A stretch of DNA of 64,000 nt. Origin: Bin55 sp965205545. GTDB lineage: Bacteria; Pseudomonadota; Gammaproteobacteria; Pseudomonadales; Azotimanducaceae. The position numbers and the translations under genes are program-made. The notes under the pieces were generated by a model. The model was not told the DNA's origin. It worked only from the letters and a program-made list of their open reading frames with translations, and searched no databases. The DNA lies in the NCBI GenBank assembly GCA_965205545.1, contig OZ242170.1, positions 1,612,001 to 1,676,000 of the forward strand, given 5' to 3'. Each line of letters opens with the position of its first letter. Positions within the stretch are counted from its first letter, which is position 1. This document shows positions 17,357-26,653 of this stretch, one piece after another.

Positions 17357-17376
17357 TGTTTCTCTCCACAGGAGCC

Positions 17377-17976
17377 TCACGAAGTGGTGCAAGCGATGTT
17401 AGTTGGTTCGTCTGGTTGCATGTCAAGCCAACGCTGATAGTCGCCGTAGTCGTCTACATCCCAAAGCGAAGACAGCACTCCGCAACTAATCCCTATTCGA
17501 CGGCAAATTTTCACAGTTTCATCGAATACGTGAGAAGTGCTCCAACTAATTCCATGAAAGAGTTCGTCATGTAGATGCCTCATGCCCAATAGGCAGTACC
17601 CACCATCCTCCGTCGGTCCCAAGACCACATCGTTATTGCGCAACAGCTCAAACGCCTGACCAATGTATTCCTTAGAAATCAAGGGGATATCTGAACCAAT
17701 CACGAGCTCAACGCCATCTACAAAAGCTGCATGCATACGTTCACCTAATTCTCGGCCAGATTGCTGCCGAATTGCTAAGCCTCTCTCATTCCAATCGGCT
17801 CCAACATCACCATCAAACCAAAGTTCAGTGTCAAAGTCGGCCGTCGCTTCGATGGCTTTTTCTAGCAGTTGCACGTAGCAGGTGAGAGCTGCTTCAGGTC
17901 CAATTGTGGCCGCCAACCGCGTCTTGACCTTTCCAAGCAACGGCACCCTTGCAAAGACCGCAACACGGGGACTCAT
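17377..17976 (-). CDS. TIGR04282-type glycosyltransferase (DUF2064)
   Basis: 199 aa Rossmann-like sugar transferase (rSAM/selenodomain-associated transferase 1 type). Motifs: VAVFARVPLLGKVKTRLA at the N-terminus, VIGSDIPLIS, LGPTEDGGYCLLGMR, and FHGISWSTSHVFDET, matching the family in order. It is thought to transfer an activated sugar or nucleotide, but substrates are not established. The start ATG at 17976 lies 4 bases past the stop of the companion transferase; a longer frame from 18066 would run through that gene. No radical-SAM or selenodomain gene is in view. Confidence 0.88.
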   Translation of the reverse strand: MSPRVAVFARVPLLGKVKTRLAATIGPEAALTCYVQLLEKAIEATADFDTELWFDGDVGADWNERGLAIRQQSGRELGERMHAAFVDGVELVIGSDIPLISKEYIGQAFELLRNNDVVLGPTEDGGYCLLGMRHLHDELFHGISWSTSHVFDETVKICRRIGISCGVLSSLWDVDDYGDYQRWLDMQPDEPTNIACTTS

Positions 17977-17980
17977 AGAT

Positions 17981-18685
17981 CTACTTGGATCCGTAGTACT
18001 TTCCGTACAAGTCGTTGGGGTCGGCACCAAGGAAATAACGAAAGCGAAAAGACCACATCCTAACAATCGTTGACGCTATCCCCTCAACTTTCCACTTTCT
18101 TGCAGAAGTCGCAAGGGGAACACGTATGCGCATTGGTTTCGCCTTCTTTCGCAATCTCTTGCTCAGTTCGATGTCCTCCATGAGCATCTGTTCCGGGAAA
18201 CCTCCAATTTCGTGCAAGAGTTCGCGATGCACGAATATGCCTTGATCCCCAGTGCAGATCCCGGTCAGTGCAGACCGCGCGTTCATGAACCATTCAATCA
18301 CTCGGTACGCATAGCGCGTACCGTCAAGGCGAATGTCGAACCGTCCCCAACGACATTGAGCAAGCGAACGTTCCAACTCCGTGATGTTGTTTGTGGTCAA
18401 GAGTGAATCCGCATGCAGGATCCAAACCCATGCCCGTTGGGTCGACGAAATTCCATGTGAAATCTGAGGACCGCGACCAAGATGTGGTGAGACGAGGTAA
18501 CGAACAGGATTGGAAAGCATCGCTAACGGTTCGTTGTGTTTCGAGTCCACCACAACAATATCCAAGTCCGGGTAAAGCTCCAAATTCCTGAGCAACTCAA
18601 GAAGGCACTTTTCATCGTCGTGAACGGGTACTACTACGGATATGTCCCGAAGTCCAAACTTCACCTCCTCACGCAAGACACCCAT
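17981..18685 (-). CDS. TIGR04283-type family 2 glycosyltransferase
   Basis: About 234 aa GT2-fold protein, companion of the gene above. ISVVVPVHDDEKCLLELLRN is the N-terminal nucleotide-sugar strand-helix, VWILHADSLL carries the HxD-type metal site, and CTGDQGIFVHRELLHEIGGF plus LMEDIELSKRLRKKA give the acceptor-side ED motif. I prefer the ATG at 18685 (GAGG 7 bases upstream) over the GTG at 18703, which would follow the preceding stop directly. The pair TIGR04283-TIGR04282 is a recurring cluster in many bacteria. Confidence 0.88.
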   Translation of the reverse strand: MGVLREEVKFGLRDISVVVPVHDDEKCLLELLRNLELYPDLDIVVVDSKHNEPLAMLSNPVRYLVSPHLGRGPQISHGISSTQRAWVWILHADSLLTTNNITELERSLAQCRWGRFDIRLDGTRYAYRVIEWFMNARSALTGICTGDQGIFVHRELLHEIGGFPEQMLMEDIELSKRLRKKAKPMRIRVPLATSARKWKVEGIASTIVRMWSFRFRYFLGADPNDLYGKYYGSK

Positions 18686-18704
18686 CTCTGCGCCTCGGGC
18701 CACT

Positions 18705-19514
18705 CTATGGCGGAGAATGTTCGTGGTGTTCGTGGTGTGCGTGTGGGTCGGGATTCTCTACAAAGTGATCAGGAAGCGAGTAATCTACATGGTCGTCCAT
18801 GTTGGCTGAAGGCATGAGCCAGCCGTAGGTTAGATTCGCATAGAGCTCGTAGTTTCCAGTCGATGTCGTGATGGTTGCAAACGTAGAGCCTCTTCCCAAC
18901 GTAAGAACAAAGGGATACTTCGTGCCCTCGTCGTCGACCTCGCCTTTGATCGATCGAGCCCGCGGTGGACCGCCTACCTCGGTAACCTCCCCATGCAGCA
19001 CGATCCCGCGTTGTGGAATAGGAAATTGAATTTCGTGCCCTTCAACCATCGCCCTAACCGAATCGTTGATACGCACCAACGCGCGGTCGACAACGACTCG
19101 AGGAAAACTGGGAATCTCCGACTCCTGCACTGTTGTCTCGTCCACACGAGCCCAAGAAACGCTTGAGTTAATTGTTTCCGAAGTGTCTTCACTTTCCTTC
19201 AACGCAACATCGGAACTGGTACTGGCGTGATCGATATCTCCGGAATCATTCTCAAGGGCGGGGAGAGTTTGTTCTGGTACAGGTCTTGGTTGTTCTACGA
19301 TCGCAGCCAGCTCCGGCGCAACATCCGCCCCATTTGTCGTTACATCGTTCTCATCTGTCGGTGCCGTTTCGTATGTTCGATCGCGTTGGGCGAGAAACGC
19401 GCCTACAAACAACAACACGACCGAAACTACAACAATGAGGATTCCACCGAGTAGTATCCACTTGGAAGTGTTGGATTGCCGATCGTCACTCCATTGGGGT
19501 GGGTTGTCAGACAT
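18705..19514 (-). CDS. Membrane-anchored hypothetical protein with histidine-rich tail
   Basis: 269 aa. One transmembrane helix at about residues 20-42 (WILLGGILIVVVSVVLLFVG) puts a mainly acidic linker and a C-terminal domain in the periplasm. The domain has LHGEVTEVGGPPRARSIKGE, YPFVLTLGRGSTFATITTST, NYELYANLTYGWLM and ends with HAHHEHHEHSPP. The strand pattern recalls propeptide-type domains of secreted metallopeptidases, and the His-rich tail suggests metal binding; both are inferences from appearance only. It is followed within 20 bases by the transferase pair and may be co-transcribed with it. Confidence 0.75.
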   Translation of the reverse strand: MSDNPPQWSDDRQSNTSKWILLGGILIVVVSVVLLFVGAFLAQRDRTYETAPTDENDVTTNGADVAPELAAIVEQPRPVPEQTLPALENDSGDIDHASTSSDVALKESEDTSETINSSVSWARVDETTVQESEIPSFPRVVVDRALVRINDSVRAMVEGHEIQFPIPQRGIVLHGEVTEVGGPPRARSIKGEVDDEGTKYPFVLTLGRGSTFATITTSTGNYELYANLTYGWLMPSANMDDHVDYSLPDHFVENPDPHAHHEHHEHSPP

Positions 19515-19643
19515 AGCTAGTCATGCTGGTAAGTTGGTAGGCTTTTTCCATCTGGATCATTCTCTCCATGGCCATGATTCATTGGACAAGCCTCGTCCGA
19601 ATTGTGTCATACAATCGGCTCAAATCAGACAATCCTCCAAAAC

Positions 19644-20045
19644 ATGTTCGACTTTACTTCACTGAATTGGCTGGCGATACTGGCCGCTACGGTAGCTTCT
19701 TTCGTATTGGGTTACCTTTGGTATGGACCCATATTCGGCAAGGCTTGGCTCGCGGCGCTCGGTAAGACAGCCGACGAAATCAAGCCTTCGCCCACTCCCT
19801 TCATTATCACGTTTTTCACCACCCTGATCACTTGTATTGCTATGGCGGTCATACTCTCAATGCTGCAGGTTACGTCGTTGCACGGCGGCGCACTCTTGGG
19901 ATTGGCAGTGGGACTTGCTTTCATAGCCTGCTCCACAATCTCCGATGGTGCGTACTGCGGTTGGTCGTGGTCTCTGGTTGCCATTCAAAGCGGCTATCGA
20001 ACCGTGTACTGCGTGCTCATGGGAATGGTTCTCGCTGTGTGGTAA
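19644..20045 (+). CDS. DUF1761 membrane protein
   Basis: 133 aa with four hydrophobic segments, matching the DUF1761 family: LNWLAILAATVASFVLGYLW, YGPIFGKAWLAALGKT, and the closing YRTVYCVLMGMVLAVW. Function unknown. I chose the ATG at 19644, which begins MFDFTSLNW; the longer frame from 19602 adds a poor N-terminus. It stands alone between divergent and convergent genes. Confidence 0.85.
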   Translation: MFDFTSLNWLAILAATVASFVLGYLWYGPIFGKAWLAALGKTADEIKPSPTPFIITFFTTLITCIAMAVILSMLQVTSLHGGALLGLAVGLAFIACSTISDGAYCGWSWSLVAIQSGYRTVYCVLMGMVLAVW

Positions 20046-20055
20046 ACATCAGACT

Positions 20056-21960
20056 TCAGCCCTTGCCAACCTGGGTTCTTGCCAGTGCGCGCCTAGAATC
20101 GGCTGTTTGCAGCAACGATTCGCGGTCTCCCTCCAACACAAAGCGTTCCTCAACGAGCTGGTCCACGACAGCTCGCACTGCGTGCATGTAACCGGAATCC
20201 GAGTAACGACCTGCAAGATCCTTGTCGAAAACAGAAAACCCGACAAACTGAGCGATCTGGTCCTCTGCGCCGTGATCGCTGTGACGAGGATTCCAGCCTG
20301 TATGGACTCCCAGCGGTACAGCGAGATCGGGCAAACGGATACCAGCGACCTCGTTTAGGTCATCGCCAATGTCGCTAACCATCGCTGGGTAGGGATGCCC
20401 TTGAATTGCGGGAAACTGGCAAATTCCCGCTGTGGATTTAGGGCCAAGGTACAAGGTTGAGAGGCGCGTCAGAGCATCTTGGTCCGGCAGATGCTCAAAC
20501 CTGCCCGAGTGCGCAAACTTCTCAATCACAACTTCTCGAGGCACAAGCGTTCCTTCCGCAATGCCCGGTATTCGAGATTGTGGCGGACTCGAATTTCCTT
20601 CCACCCACTCAATCATGTTCATGAGCGCAGAACGTATTAGTGGCGAATAGCTAATCGTATTCATCGGATAGCGGACTTGGTCGCCCGTCAAGGCGAATCT
20701 GTTGGTCACCGGCAATACGGAATTGATGTGATGAGTTCCTGCAAAGAGGTAGATTCTCTCGTTCGGGAGAGGATCTATGTCTCTCATTCCATCCGTAGTG
20801 ATGTGGGAAAGCGCTGCATCACCGCGCCAATACTCCCAGGAAGTGTTGGTGATCATGACTTTCGGAACGTTTTCACGGTCGCGATAGAGGCCCTCCGTCA
20901 TGCCTGTCAACGAATCGGTTGTCGTTCTTCCCGCAAAAGGAAATGTCTGTCCACACGCCGGAACTCCAATACTTGAGGGCTGAGCAAACCTGTGGTTGAA
21001 ATCCCCTCGCTGACCCCCAGCAATGTGGGGCATTAGCCCATCATAGGCTGGTCTGCCATCCTCCGATTTCCACAACCCCTCATAGAGCATATGACGCAGC
21101 ACCCGTCCCGTTTGTGATGCGCCAAACCCGATCACAAGCGGTGGTGGCGATGTTGAACCGGGATATTTGTCCGAGCGAAAATATGATGCAGCGTCGCGCA
21201 ATGCGAGCAAACCGAGTCCTACAACAGGAGCTCCCGTGGTGTTGTAGACCAGGGTGTATACATTGCCCGCTGTAAACTCCTTTGACGAGCATATGTGATC
21301 GTCACTTTCTTGCCGCTCGCCCTCCACCCATTTTCCGAATTCCCAATCCGAGCAACTCCAAGCGCATTGATCTTTGTTGGTGTTTGGTCTTTCGAAAAGA
21401 CGGGCAGCGGACTGGGCGTTAGCGTTCGGCCGATACGAGGCTGGACCCAGCTGGCCCAGAAATAGGTTGTTGGTGTTCTTGGAGGGCTGAATCTGACACA
21501 CAACTTCGCCTGCTATCGACCGGCCTCTCTCCAATGCTTCAGGAACCTTCAAGCGCATGCCTACGGCATCGAACTGCCATCCCACCGACAGGAGCGCTAT
21601 CCCCTGTCGAAACAGAAAGCCATCGCCTGGCGAACACGGGTCCGTTAGTAGTTCCTGGGGATTCGCCTGATTGAAAATGCGAAAAGAGAGGCGATTTCCC
21701 CGATTGGGTACTTCCAGCAGAAGGCATCGCGGTGGCCGTCGAGTGGGTGCAACCAATGTGAAGTCACCGGAAAATCGAACTAGGCCTCCGCTTTCGGTAG
21801 GTGCCAATCCAATGTCGACAATGCAACTGTTTTCCTTGCCATGCGGATCGACCGCATAGTGCAGTCTTCCATCAATCCGCTTGAAAGGTCCGAATTCCCC
21901 GAAGTCTTCACCCTCGGCGTAGGAAGTTTCGCGATGTACCTCAACAGCAACTACAGCCAT
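20056..21960 (-). CDS. Alpha/beta hydrolase domain-containing protein
   Basis: 634 aa protein of the large alpha/beta hydrolase family PF20091-type. Features are an N-terminal beta region (FSGDFTLVAPTRRPPRCLLL, EVPNRGNRL), a nucleophile-like elbow VIGFGASQTGRVLRHMLYEG, MPHIAGGQRGDFNHRFAQPS, and LAVPLGVHTGWNPRH near the C-terminus. There is no signal peptide. Members are probably esterases or lactonases acting on small molecules; the substrate here is unknown. I use the ATG at 21960; a TTG at 21972 would add four residues. It is divergent from sufB, and the intervening 107 bases hold both promoters. Confidence 0.85.
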   Translation of the reverse strand: MAVVAVEVHRETSYAEGEDFGEFGPFKRIDGRLHYAVDPHGKENSCIVDIGLAPTESGGLVRFSGDFTLVAPTRRPPRCLLLEVPNRGNRLSFRIFNQANPQELLTDPCSPGDGFLFRQGIALLSVGWQFDAVGMRLKVPEALERGRSIAGEVVCQIQPSKNTNNLFLGQLGPASYRPNANAQSAARLFERPNTNKDQCAWSCSDWEFGKWVEGERQESDDHICSSKEFTAGNVYTLVYNTTGAPVVGLGLLALRDAASYFRSDKYPGSTSPPPLVIGFGASQTGRVLRHMLYEGLWKSEDGRPAYDGLMPHIAGGQRGDFNHRFAQPSSIGVPACGQTFPFAGRTTTDSLTGMTEGLYRDRENVPKVMITNTSWEYWRGDAALSHITTDGMRDIDPLPNERIYLFAGTHHINSVLPVTNRFALTGDQVRYPMNTISYSPLIRSALMNMIEWVEGNSSPPQSRIPGIAEGTLVPREVVIEKFAHSGRFEHLPDQDALTRLSTLYLGPKSTAGICQFPAIQGHPYPAMVSDIGDDLNEVAGIRLPDLAVPLGVHTGWNPRHSDHGAEDQIAQFVGFSVFDKDLAGRYSDSGYMHAVRAVVDQLVEERFVLEGDRESLLQTADSRRALARTQVGKG

Positions 21961-22067
21961 TTCACTGTCCAAATATTCAGCTTTCTGCCAATTGGCCCGC
22001 CATTCTGTGCCAGACTAGCATGCCATAGGCTTGAATTAAAATTAGTTGTGAACAACACCAACCAAGT

Positions 22068-23540
22068 ATGACTACCGATACAACCCCGACTCCGAGAGAC
22101 TTAGTCCAACGAGAGTACGAAGCCGGATTTGTTACAGACATTGACTCCGAGACACTGCCTCCTGGGCTCTCGGAGAGTATTGTTCGCCGCATTTCAGGAA
22201 TCAACTCCGAACCAGACTGGCTAACCGAATGGCGATTGGATGCCTTCCGCCGATGGAGTGAAATGAAGGAACCTCGGTGGGCTCACGTGAAGTTTCCGCC
22301 CATCGACTACCAAGCAATTTCCTACTTCTCAGCCCCAAAAGGCGACAAGCCCAAAAGCTTGGATGAGGTTGACCCTGAACTGCTTCGCACCTACGAGAAG
22401 CTGGGGATTCCCTTGCACGAACAGAAAGCGTTGGCTGGAGTTGAGGAGGATCCGGAACAAAACCCCGTGGCAGTCGATGCGGTGTTTGATAGTGTCTCCA
22501 TCACAACTACTTTCAAGGAGACCTTGAGAGAACACGGCGTCGTGTTCTGCTCAATCTCAGAAGCTGTCCAGACGCATCCGGAGCTCGTCAAGAAATATAT
22601 GGGTTCGGTTGTACCCAAGTCCGACAACTTCTATGCGGCATTGAATTCCGCTGTGTTCAGCGATGGTACGTTTGTGTACGTGCCAGAAGGGGTGCGATGT
22701 CCAATGGAGCTATTGACGTACTTTCGCATCAACGCGGCAAACACCGGACAATTTGAAAGGACCTTGATCATTGCTGACAAGGGTTCCTACGTGAGCTACC
22801 TAGAAGGTTGTACTGCTCCCATGCGCGACGAAAACCAACTTCACGCTGCGGTCGTCGAATTGATTGCGCTAGACGATGCGAAGATCAAGTACTCGACCGT
22901 TCAGAACTGGTATCCGGGAGACGAGTCCGGCGAGGGCGGAATCTACAACTTTGTGACCAAGCGTGGCACGTGTCGCGGTGCGAGATCGCACATCAGCTGG
23001 ACACAGGTGGAGACCGGTTCAGCCATAACTTGGAAATACCCCAGCGTGCTGTTGCGCGGCGATGGTTCAAAGGGAGAGTTCTACTCCGTTGCATTGACCA
23101 ACAACTATCAGCAGGCCGACACTGGCACGAAAATGACCCATATTGGCCGCAACACCACTAGCACTATCGTCTCGAAAGGCATCAGTGCTGGACAGAGCTC
23201 CAATGCCTACCGAGGACTGGTACGGATGAATCCAGGCGCAAAGAATGCACGCAACCATACTCAATGCGATTCGCTGCTGATCGGATCCAAGTGCGCAGCA
23301 CACACGTTTCCCTACATTGAGTCACGCCGTCAGGACGCCGTAGTCGAGCACGAGGCCACAACGACAAAGGTGAGCGACGACCAATTGTTCCTTTGCCGCC
23401 AGCGAGGAATCGCGCCCGAAAAAGCAGTTTCAATGATCGTGAACGGATTCTGCCGCGAGGTCTTCCGCGAACTACCGATGGAATTTGCCGTGGAGGCGTC
23501 AAAGCTGCTCGAAGTAAGCCTTGAAGGGGCTGTCGGTTGA
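22068..23540 (+). CDS. sufB: Fe-S cluster scaffold SufB
   Basis: 490 aa, the standard length, and the first gene of a complete suf operon. SufB with SufC and SufD forms the complex on which iron-sulfur clusters are built in the cytoplasm. Typical stretches are PEGVRCPMELLTYFRINAAN, YVSYLEGCTAP, HAAVVELIALDDAKIKYSTV, KYPSVLLRGDGSKGEFYSV and THIGRNTTSTIVSKGISAG. The start ATG at 22068 has no strong ribosome-binding site, and I see no iscR or sufR gene in front of it, so control must be by a distant regulator or constitutive. Confidence 0.97.
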   Translation: MTTDTTPTPRDLVQREYEAGFVTDIDSETLPPGLSESIVRRISGINSEPDWLTEWRLDAFRRWSEMKEPRWAHVKFPPIDYQAISYFSAPKGDKPKSLDEVDPELLRTYEKLGIPLHEQKALAGVEEDPEQNPVAVDAVFDSVSITTTFKETLREHGVVFCSISEAVQTHPELVKKYMGSVVPKSDNFYAALNSAVFSDGTFVYVPEGVRCPMELLTYFRINAANTGQFERTLIIADKGSYVSYLEGCTAPMRDENQLHAAVVELIALDDAKIKYSTVQNWYPGDESGEGGIYNFVTKRGTCRGARSHISWTQVETGSAITWKYPSVLLRGDGSKGEFYSVALTNNYQQADTGTKMTHIGRNTTSTIVSKGISAGQSSNAYRGLVRMNPGAKNARNHTQCDSLLIGSKCAAHTFPYIESRRQDAVVEHEATTTKVSDDQLFLCRQRGIAPEKAVSMIVNGFCREVFRELPMEFAVEASKLLEVSLEGAVG

Positions 23541-24286
23541 GTCTGCTCGATATCTCGGGTCTCGTAGTTGGCGTTGATGACAAGGAGATCCTTAAAGGAC
23601 TAGACCTGCATGTAAATCTCGGCGAGGTCCACGCGATCATGGGGCCAAATGGGTCCGGCAAGAGCACATTGACAAACGCCCTGGCTGGCAGAGATGGCTA
23701 CACAATAAAGAGCGGCCAAGCGCTCTTTGACTCCACCGACCTCACCGAACTTGAACCGGAAGAGCGATCACACGCTGGACTCTTCCTAGCTTTCCAATAT
23801 CCTGTGGAAATTCCCGGTGTGACAAATATGGAATTCCTCAAAACCGCCGTCGATAGCCACCGAGAGACAAAGGGATTGCAGGAACTCACGGCAGTGGAGT
23901 TTATGCGGGATCTCCGCAACCTGGCAACGCGATTAGAGCTAAATCCCGATTTCTTGAAACGCGGAGTGAATGAGTCGTTTTCGGGTGGCGAAAAGAAACG
24001 CAACGAAATTCTGCAAATGCTTTGCCTCAATCCTCGATTGGCCTTGTTGGACGAGACTGATTCGGGCCTCGATATTGACGCGTTGCAAATCGTTGCCAAA
24101 GGAATCAATGAATTCCGCACTTCGACAAATGCAGTTGTGCTGGTTACTCACTACCAGCGTCTCTTGAACTACATCACGCCAGATTTCGTTCATGTTCTCA
24201 TCGACGGACGGATTGCGAAGTCTGGAGATGCCACTCTAGCTCTCGAATTGGAGACCAAGGGCTACGGCTGGCTGAATGGTTCCTAA
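23537..24286 (+). CDS. sufC: SufBCD complex ATPase SufC
   Basis: 249 aa ABC-type ATPase. Walker A is MGPNGSGKSTL, followed by LFLAFQYPVEIPGVTNMEFL (Q-loop), the signature FSGGEKKRNEILQML, and Walker B LALLDETDSGLDIDALQ with the H-loop VLVTHYQRLL. It begins with TTG at 23537, overlapping the sufB stop (TTGA), with AAGGGG 9 bases upstream, so it is coupled to sufB. It drives assembly of clusters on SufB-SufD. Confidence 0.97.
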   Translation: MSLLDISGLVVGVDDKEILKGLDLHVNLGEVHAIMGPNGSGKSTLTNALAGRDGYTIKSGQALFDSTDLTELEPEERSHAGLFLAFQYPVEIPGVTNMEFLKTAVDSHRETKGLQELTAVEFMRDLRNLATRLELNPDFLKRGVNESFSGGEKKRNEILQMLCLNPRLALLDETDSGLDIDALQIVAKGINEFRTSTNAVVLVTHYQRLLNYITPDFVHVLIDGRIAKSGDATLALELETKGYGWLNGS

Positions 24287-24316
24287 AGCCAGTTTCTCCG
24301 ACTGTGCTTTACTACT

Positions 24317-25435
24317 ATGACTACTAGTGAAACTTCAACTCTGAAGCCAAGCTTTGCGCCGTGGCTAAACAGGACCGAAGCGCAAAGAGTTCTGGAGAAA
24401 CTAGGTCTTCCGAGATATAGATCGGAATCGTGGAAATACACCAATCCTCAACCGTTGATTGACGAACTTGACAAATCAGTCGAAGCTGACGGCGACACAA
24501 TCACAAGCCTCACCGATGAGATTGAAGTTTGCTCTCTCTCGTCTTCACGGGCGAAGACTCTTGCTATGAAAAAACGCCCCTCCTCGGTCGAACGAGGGCA
24601 GTATTCGCCAATGCTTGCGCTCAATTTGGTAAACCTAACCGGAGGATTCTTGATTCGTGCCGAACCGAACGACACAAGCTCGGTTCCACTGGTAACCATT
24701 GAACCAGGAACGAATCGTTGCGAGCGATTCATAGTAATCGTCGAGCCCCATGCAACTTTGCGATTAGAGGAATCATGCGATGGAGGAAATCGAGTGTTTG
24801 CGTGTCTGGTCGAGGAAGGAGCCACGCTAATTCACAAACGATTTCAAAAGCCCTCGGAACACGTGGAGTACGGGCACGTATCCGTTCAAGTCGGATCGAA
24901 CTCATCGTATAGTTTGAAACAGTTTTCAACTGGAGCAGCGGTGCGGAGAAACGAGGTTGTCGTTGACATTCAGGGTGAAGGAGCAAGAGTATCCGTGGAA
25001 GGCGGATGGAGACTGATGGATCGAACCCATGTGGATTCTCAAATTTCTGTCAATCATCTTGCACCGCGATCCGAAAGCGAAATGAAGTTCCATGGGGTGG
25101 TTGGGGGACGCTCACGAGCGATATTCAATGGACGCATTCACATCGCACGAGATGCTCAACATACGTCTGCACACTTGACCAACAAGAACATTTTGACAAG
25201 CGACACGGCCGAGATCTACACCAAACCGGAGCTTGAGATCTACGCGGACGACGTCGCGTGTTCCCACGGCGCGACATCCGGCCAGCTCGACGAAGAACAA
25301 CTGCTATACATGCGCACACGAGGAATCTCGAAAAGTCGGTCCCGTGAGATGCTGCTCAGAGGATTTCTCAATGAAGTGGTGACCGACGCGGCAGGTAGTC
25401 GACTCCTTGGCGTGTCGAACTCGGCGCAGCCATGA
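24317..25435 (+). CDS. sufD: Fe-S assembly protein SufD
   Basis: 372 aa SufB paralogue, partner in the SufBC2D scaffold. It has the N-terminal cap helix (FAPWLNRTEAQRVLEKLGLP, RYRSESWKYTN) and C-terminal beta-helix with FHGVVGGRSRAIFNGRIHIA, TNKNILTSDTAEIYTKPELE, and the conserved CSHGATSGQLDEEQLLYMRT. It overlaps sufS by four bases at its end (ATGA). The low-complexity polar stretch around residues 60-90 is more variable than in E. coli. Confidence 0.95.
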   Translation: MTTSETSTLKPSFAPWLNRTEAQRVLEKLGLPRYRSESWKYTNPQPLIDELDKSVEADGDTITSLTDEIEVCSLSSSRAKTLAMKKRPSSVERGQYSPMLALNLVNLTGGFLIRAEPNDTSSVPLVTIEPGTNRCERFIVIVEPHATLRLEESCDGGNRVFACLVEEGATLIHKRFQKPSEHVEYGHVSVQVGSNSSYSLKQFSTGAAVRRNEVVVDIQGEGARVSVEGGWRLMDRTHVDSQISVNHLAPRSESEMKFHGVVGGRSRAIFNGRIHIARDAQHTSAHLTNKNILTSDTAEIYTKPELEIYADDVACSHGATSGQLDEEQLLYMRTRGISKSRSREMLLRGFLNEVVTDAAGSRLLGVSNSAQP

Positions 25436-26646
25436 GTGGCTCTTTCGTCCCGCCCCGGCAGGAGTTTCCTCTGCTCAGCAATCGAGAGCAGATCGCGTAT
25501 CTTGACAATGCCGCTACGACACAAAAACCCAGGGTCGTTCTCGACACCCTCGCCAACTTCTACTCGAATCACAACGCCAATGTTCATCGCAGCGCCCATT
25601 CAATAAGCGACGAGGCAACCCAGCTTTTTGAAGACGCGCGTCAGCACGTGTGCGAGTTCCTTGGCGCACGCACACGAGAGGAAGTAATCTGGACACGAGG
25701 TACAACTGAGTCCATCAACCTAGTTGCACAATCCCTTGCGCCAACTTTGCTAGCTAAGGACTCGACCATCGTCATATCGATGATGGAACATCACTCAAAC
25801 ATAGTGCCGTGGCAGTTTGCCTGTGAGAGGGCTGGAGCACGACTTCGAGCTGTACGGGTTACGCCCCGCGGGAGCTTGGACCTCGATCACTATCGCGAAC
25901 TGCTCAGGGAAGACGTCCGCATCGTGGCATTGGGGCACGTTTCCAATGCTTTGGGCACAGTCAATCCCATCGAGGAAATAGTCGAAATGGCTCACAACGC
26001 TGGCGCCAAAGTCTTGCTTGACGGCGCACAAGCCGCTGCACATGTGCCCATCGACGTGTCTTCGATCGACTGCGATTTCTACGCGTTCTCGGGACACAAG
26101 GCATACGGACCCACAGGCATTGGGGTTCTTTACGGCAAGCTTGACCTTCTTGAGTCCATGCCGCCATGGCAGGGAGGCGGAGAAATGATCGAGCATGTAA
26201 CGGTCGAAGAATCTACGTTTCAACCTCCACCTTTTCGATTTGAAGCGGGAACCCCTGATATTTCTGGTCCTGTGGGATTGCAAGCGGCATTGAGCTTCTT
26301 GAGTTCCTGCGTAGAAAGCGGACTATACGAGTACGAGAATTCGTTGCTTCAATACGCAACCTCGTCTCTCAAGCAGATCGAGGGGCTCAGAGTAGTTGGA
26401 GAAGCGCCGCAAAAAAGTCCAATCGTCTCGTTCTTGGTAGAAGGAACCCACCCAAACGACTTGGCGACCATGCTCGACCAGCAGCACGTCGCGGTTCGCG
26501 CAGGGCATCACTGCACCATCCCGCTCATGGAGCATTTTGGCATTCCTGGCACGATTCGAGCTTCATTCGGGCTATATAATTCGACTAGTGAAGTCGACCG
26601 ATTGGTAGAAGCGATACACGTAGGATCCCGAATCCTAAAGCGCTGA
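25432..26646 (+). CDS. sufS: Cysteine desulfurase SufS
   Basis: 404 aa PLP-dependent enzyme that takes sulfur from cysteine as a persulfide for Fe-S cluster assembly. The PLP lysine lies in FSGHKAYGPTGIGVLY near residue 223, and the active-site cysteine in RAGHHCTIPLM near residue 361. Also typical are YLDNAATTQKP near the N-terminus, NANVHRSAHS, MEHHSNIVPWQ and DGAQAAAHVPIDV. It is group II (SufS-like) and works with the downstream SufE. Confidence 0.97.
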   Translation: MSGSFVPPRQEFPLLSNREQIAYLDNAATTQKPRVVLDTLANFYSNHNANVHRSAHSISDEATQLFEDARQHVCEFLGARTREEVIWTRGTTESINLVAQSLAPTLLAKDSTIVISMMEHHSNIVPWQFACERAGARLRAVRVTPRGSLDLDHYRELLREDVRIVALGHVSNALGTVNPIEEIVEMAHNAGAKVLLDGAQAAAHVPIDVSSIDCDFYAFSGHKAYGPTGIGVLYGKLDLLESMPPWQGGGEMIEHVTVEESTFQPPPFRFEAGTPDISGPVGLQAALSFLSSCVESGLYEYENSLLQYATSSLKQIEGLRVVGEAPQKSPIVSFLVEGTHPNDLATMLDQQHVAVRAGHHCTIPLMEHFGIPGTIRASFGLYNSTSEVDRLVEAIHVGSRILKR

Positions 26647-26653
26647 TCGCAAT

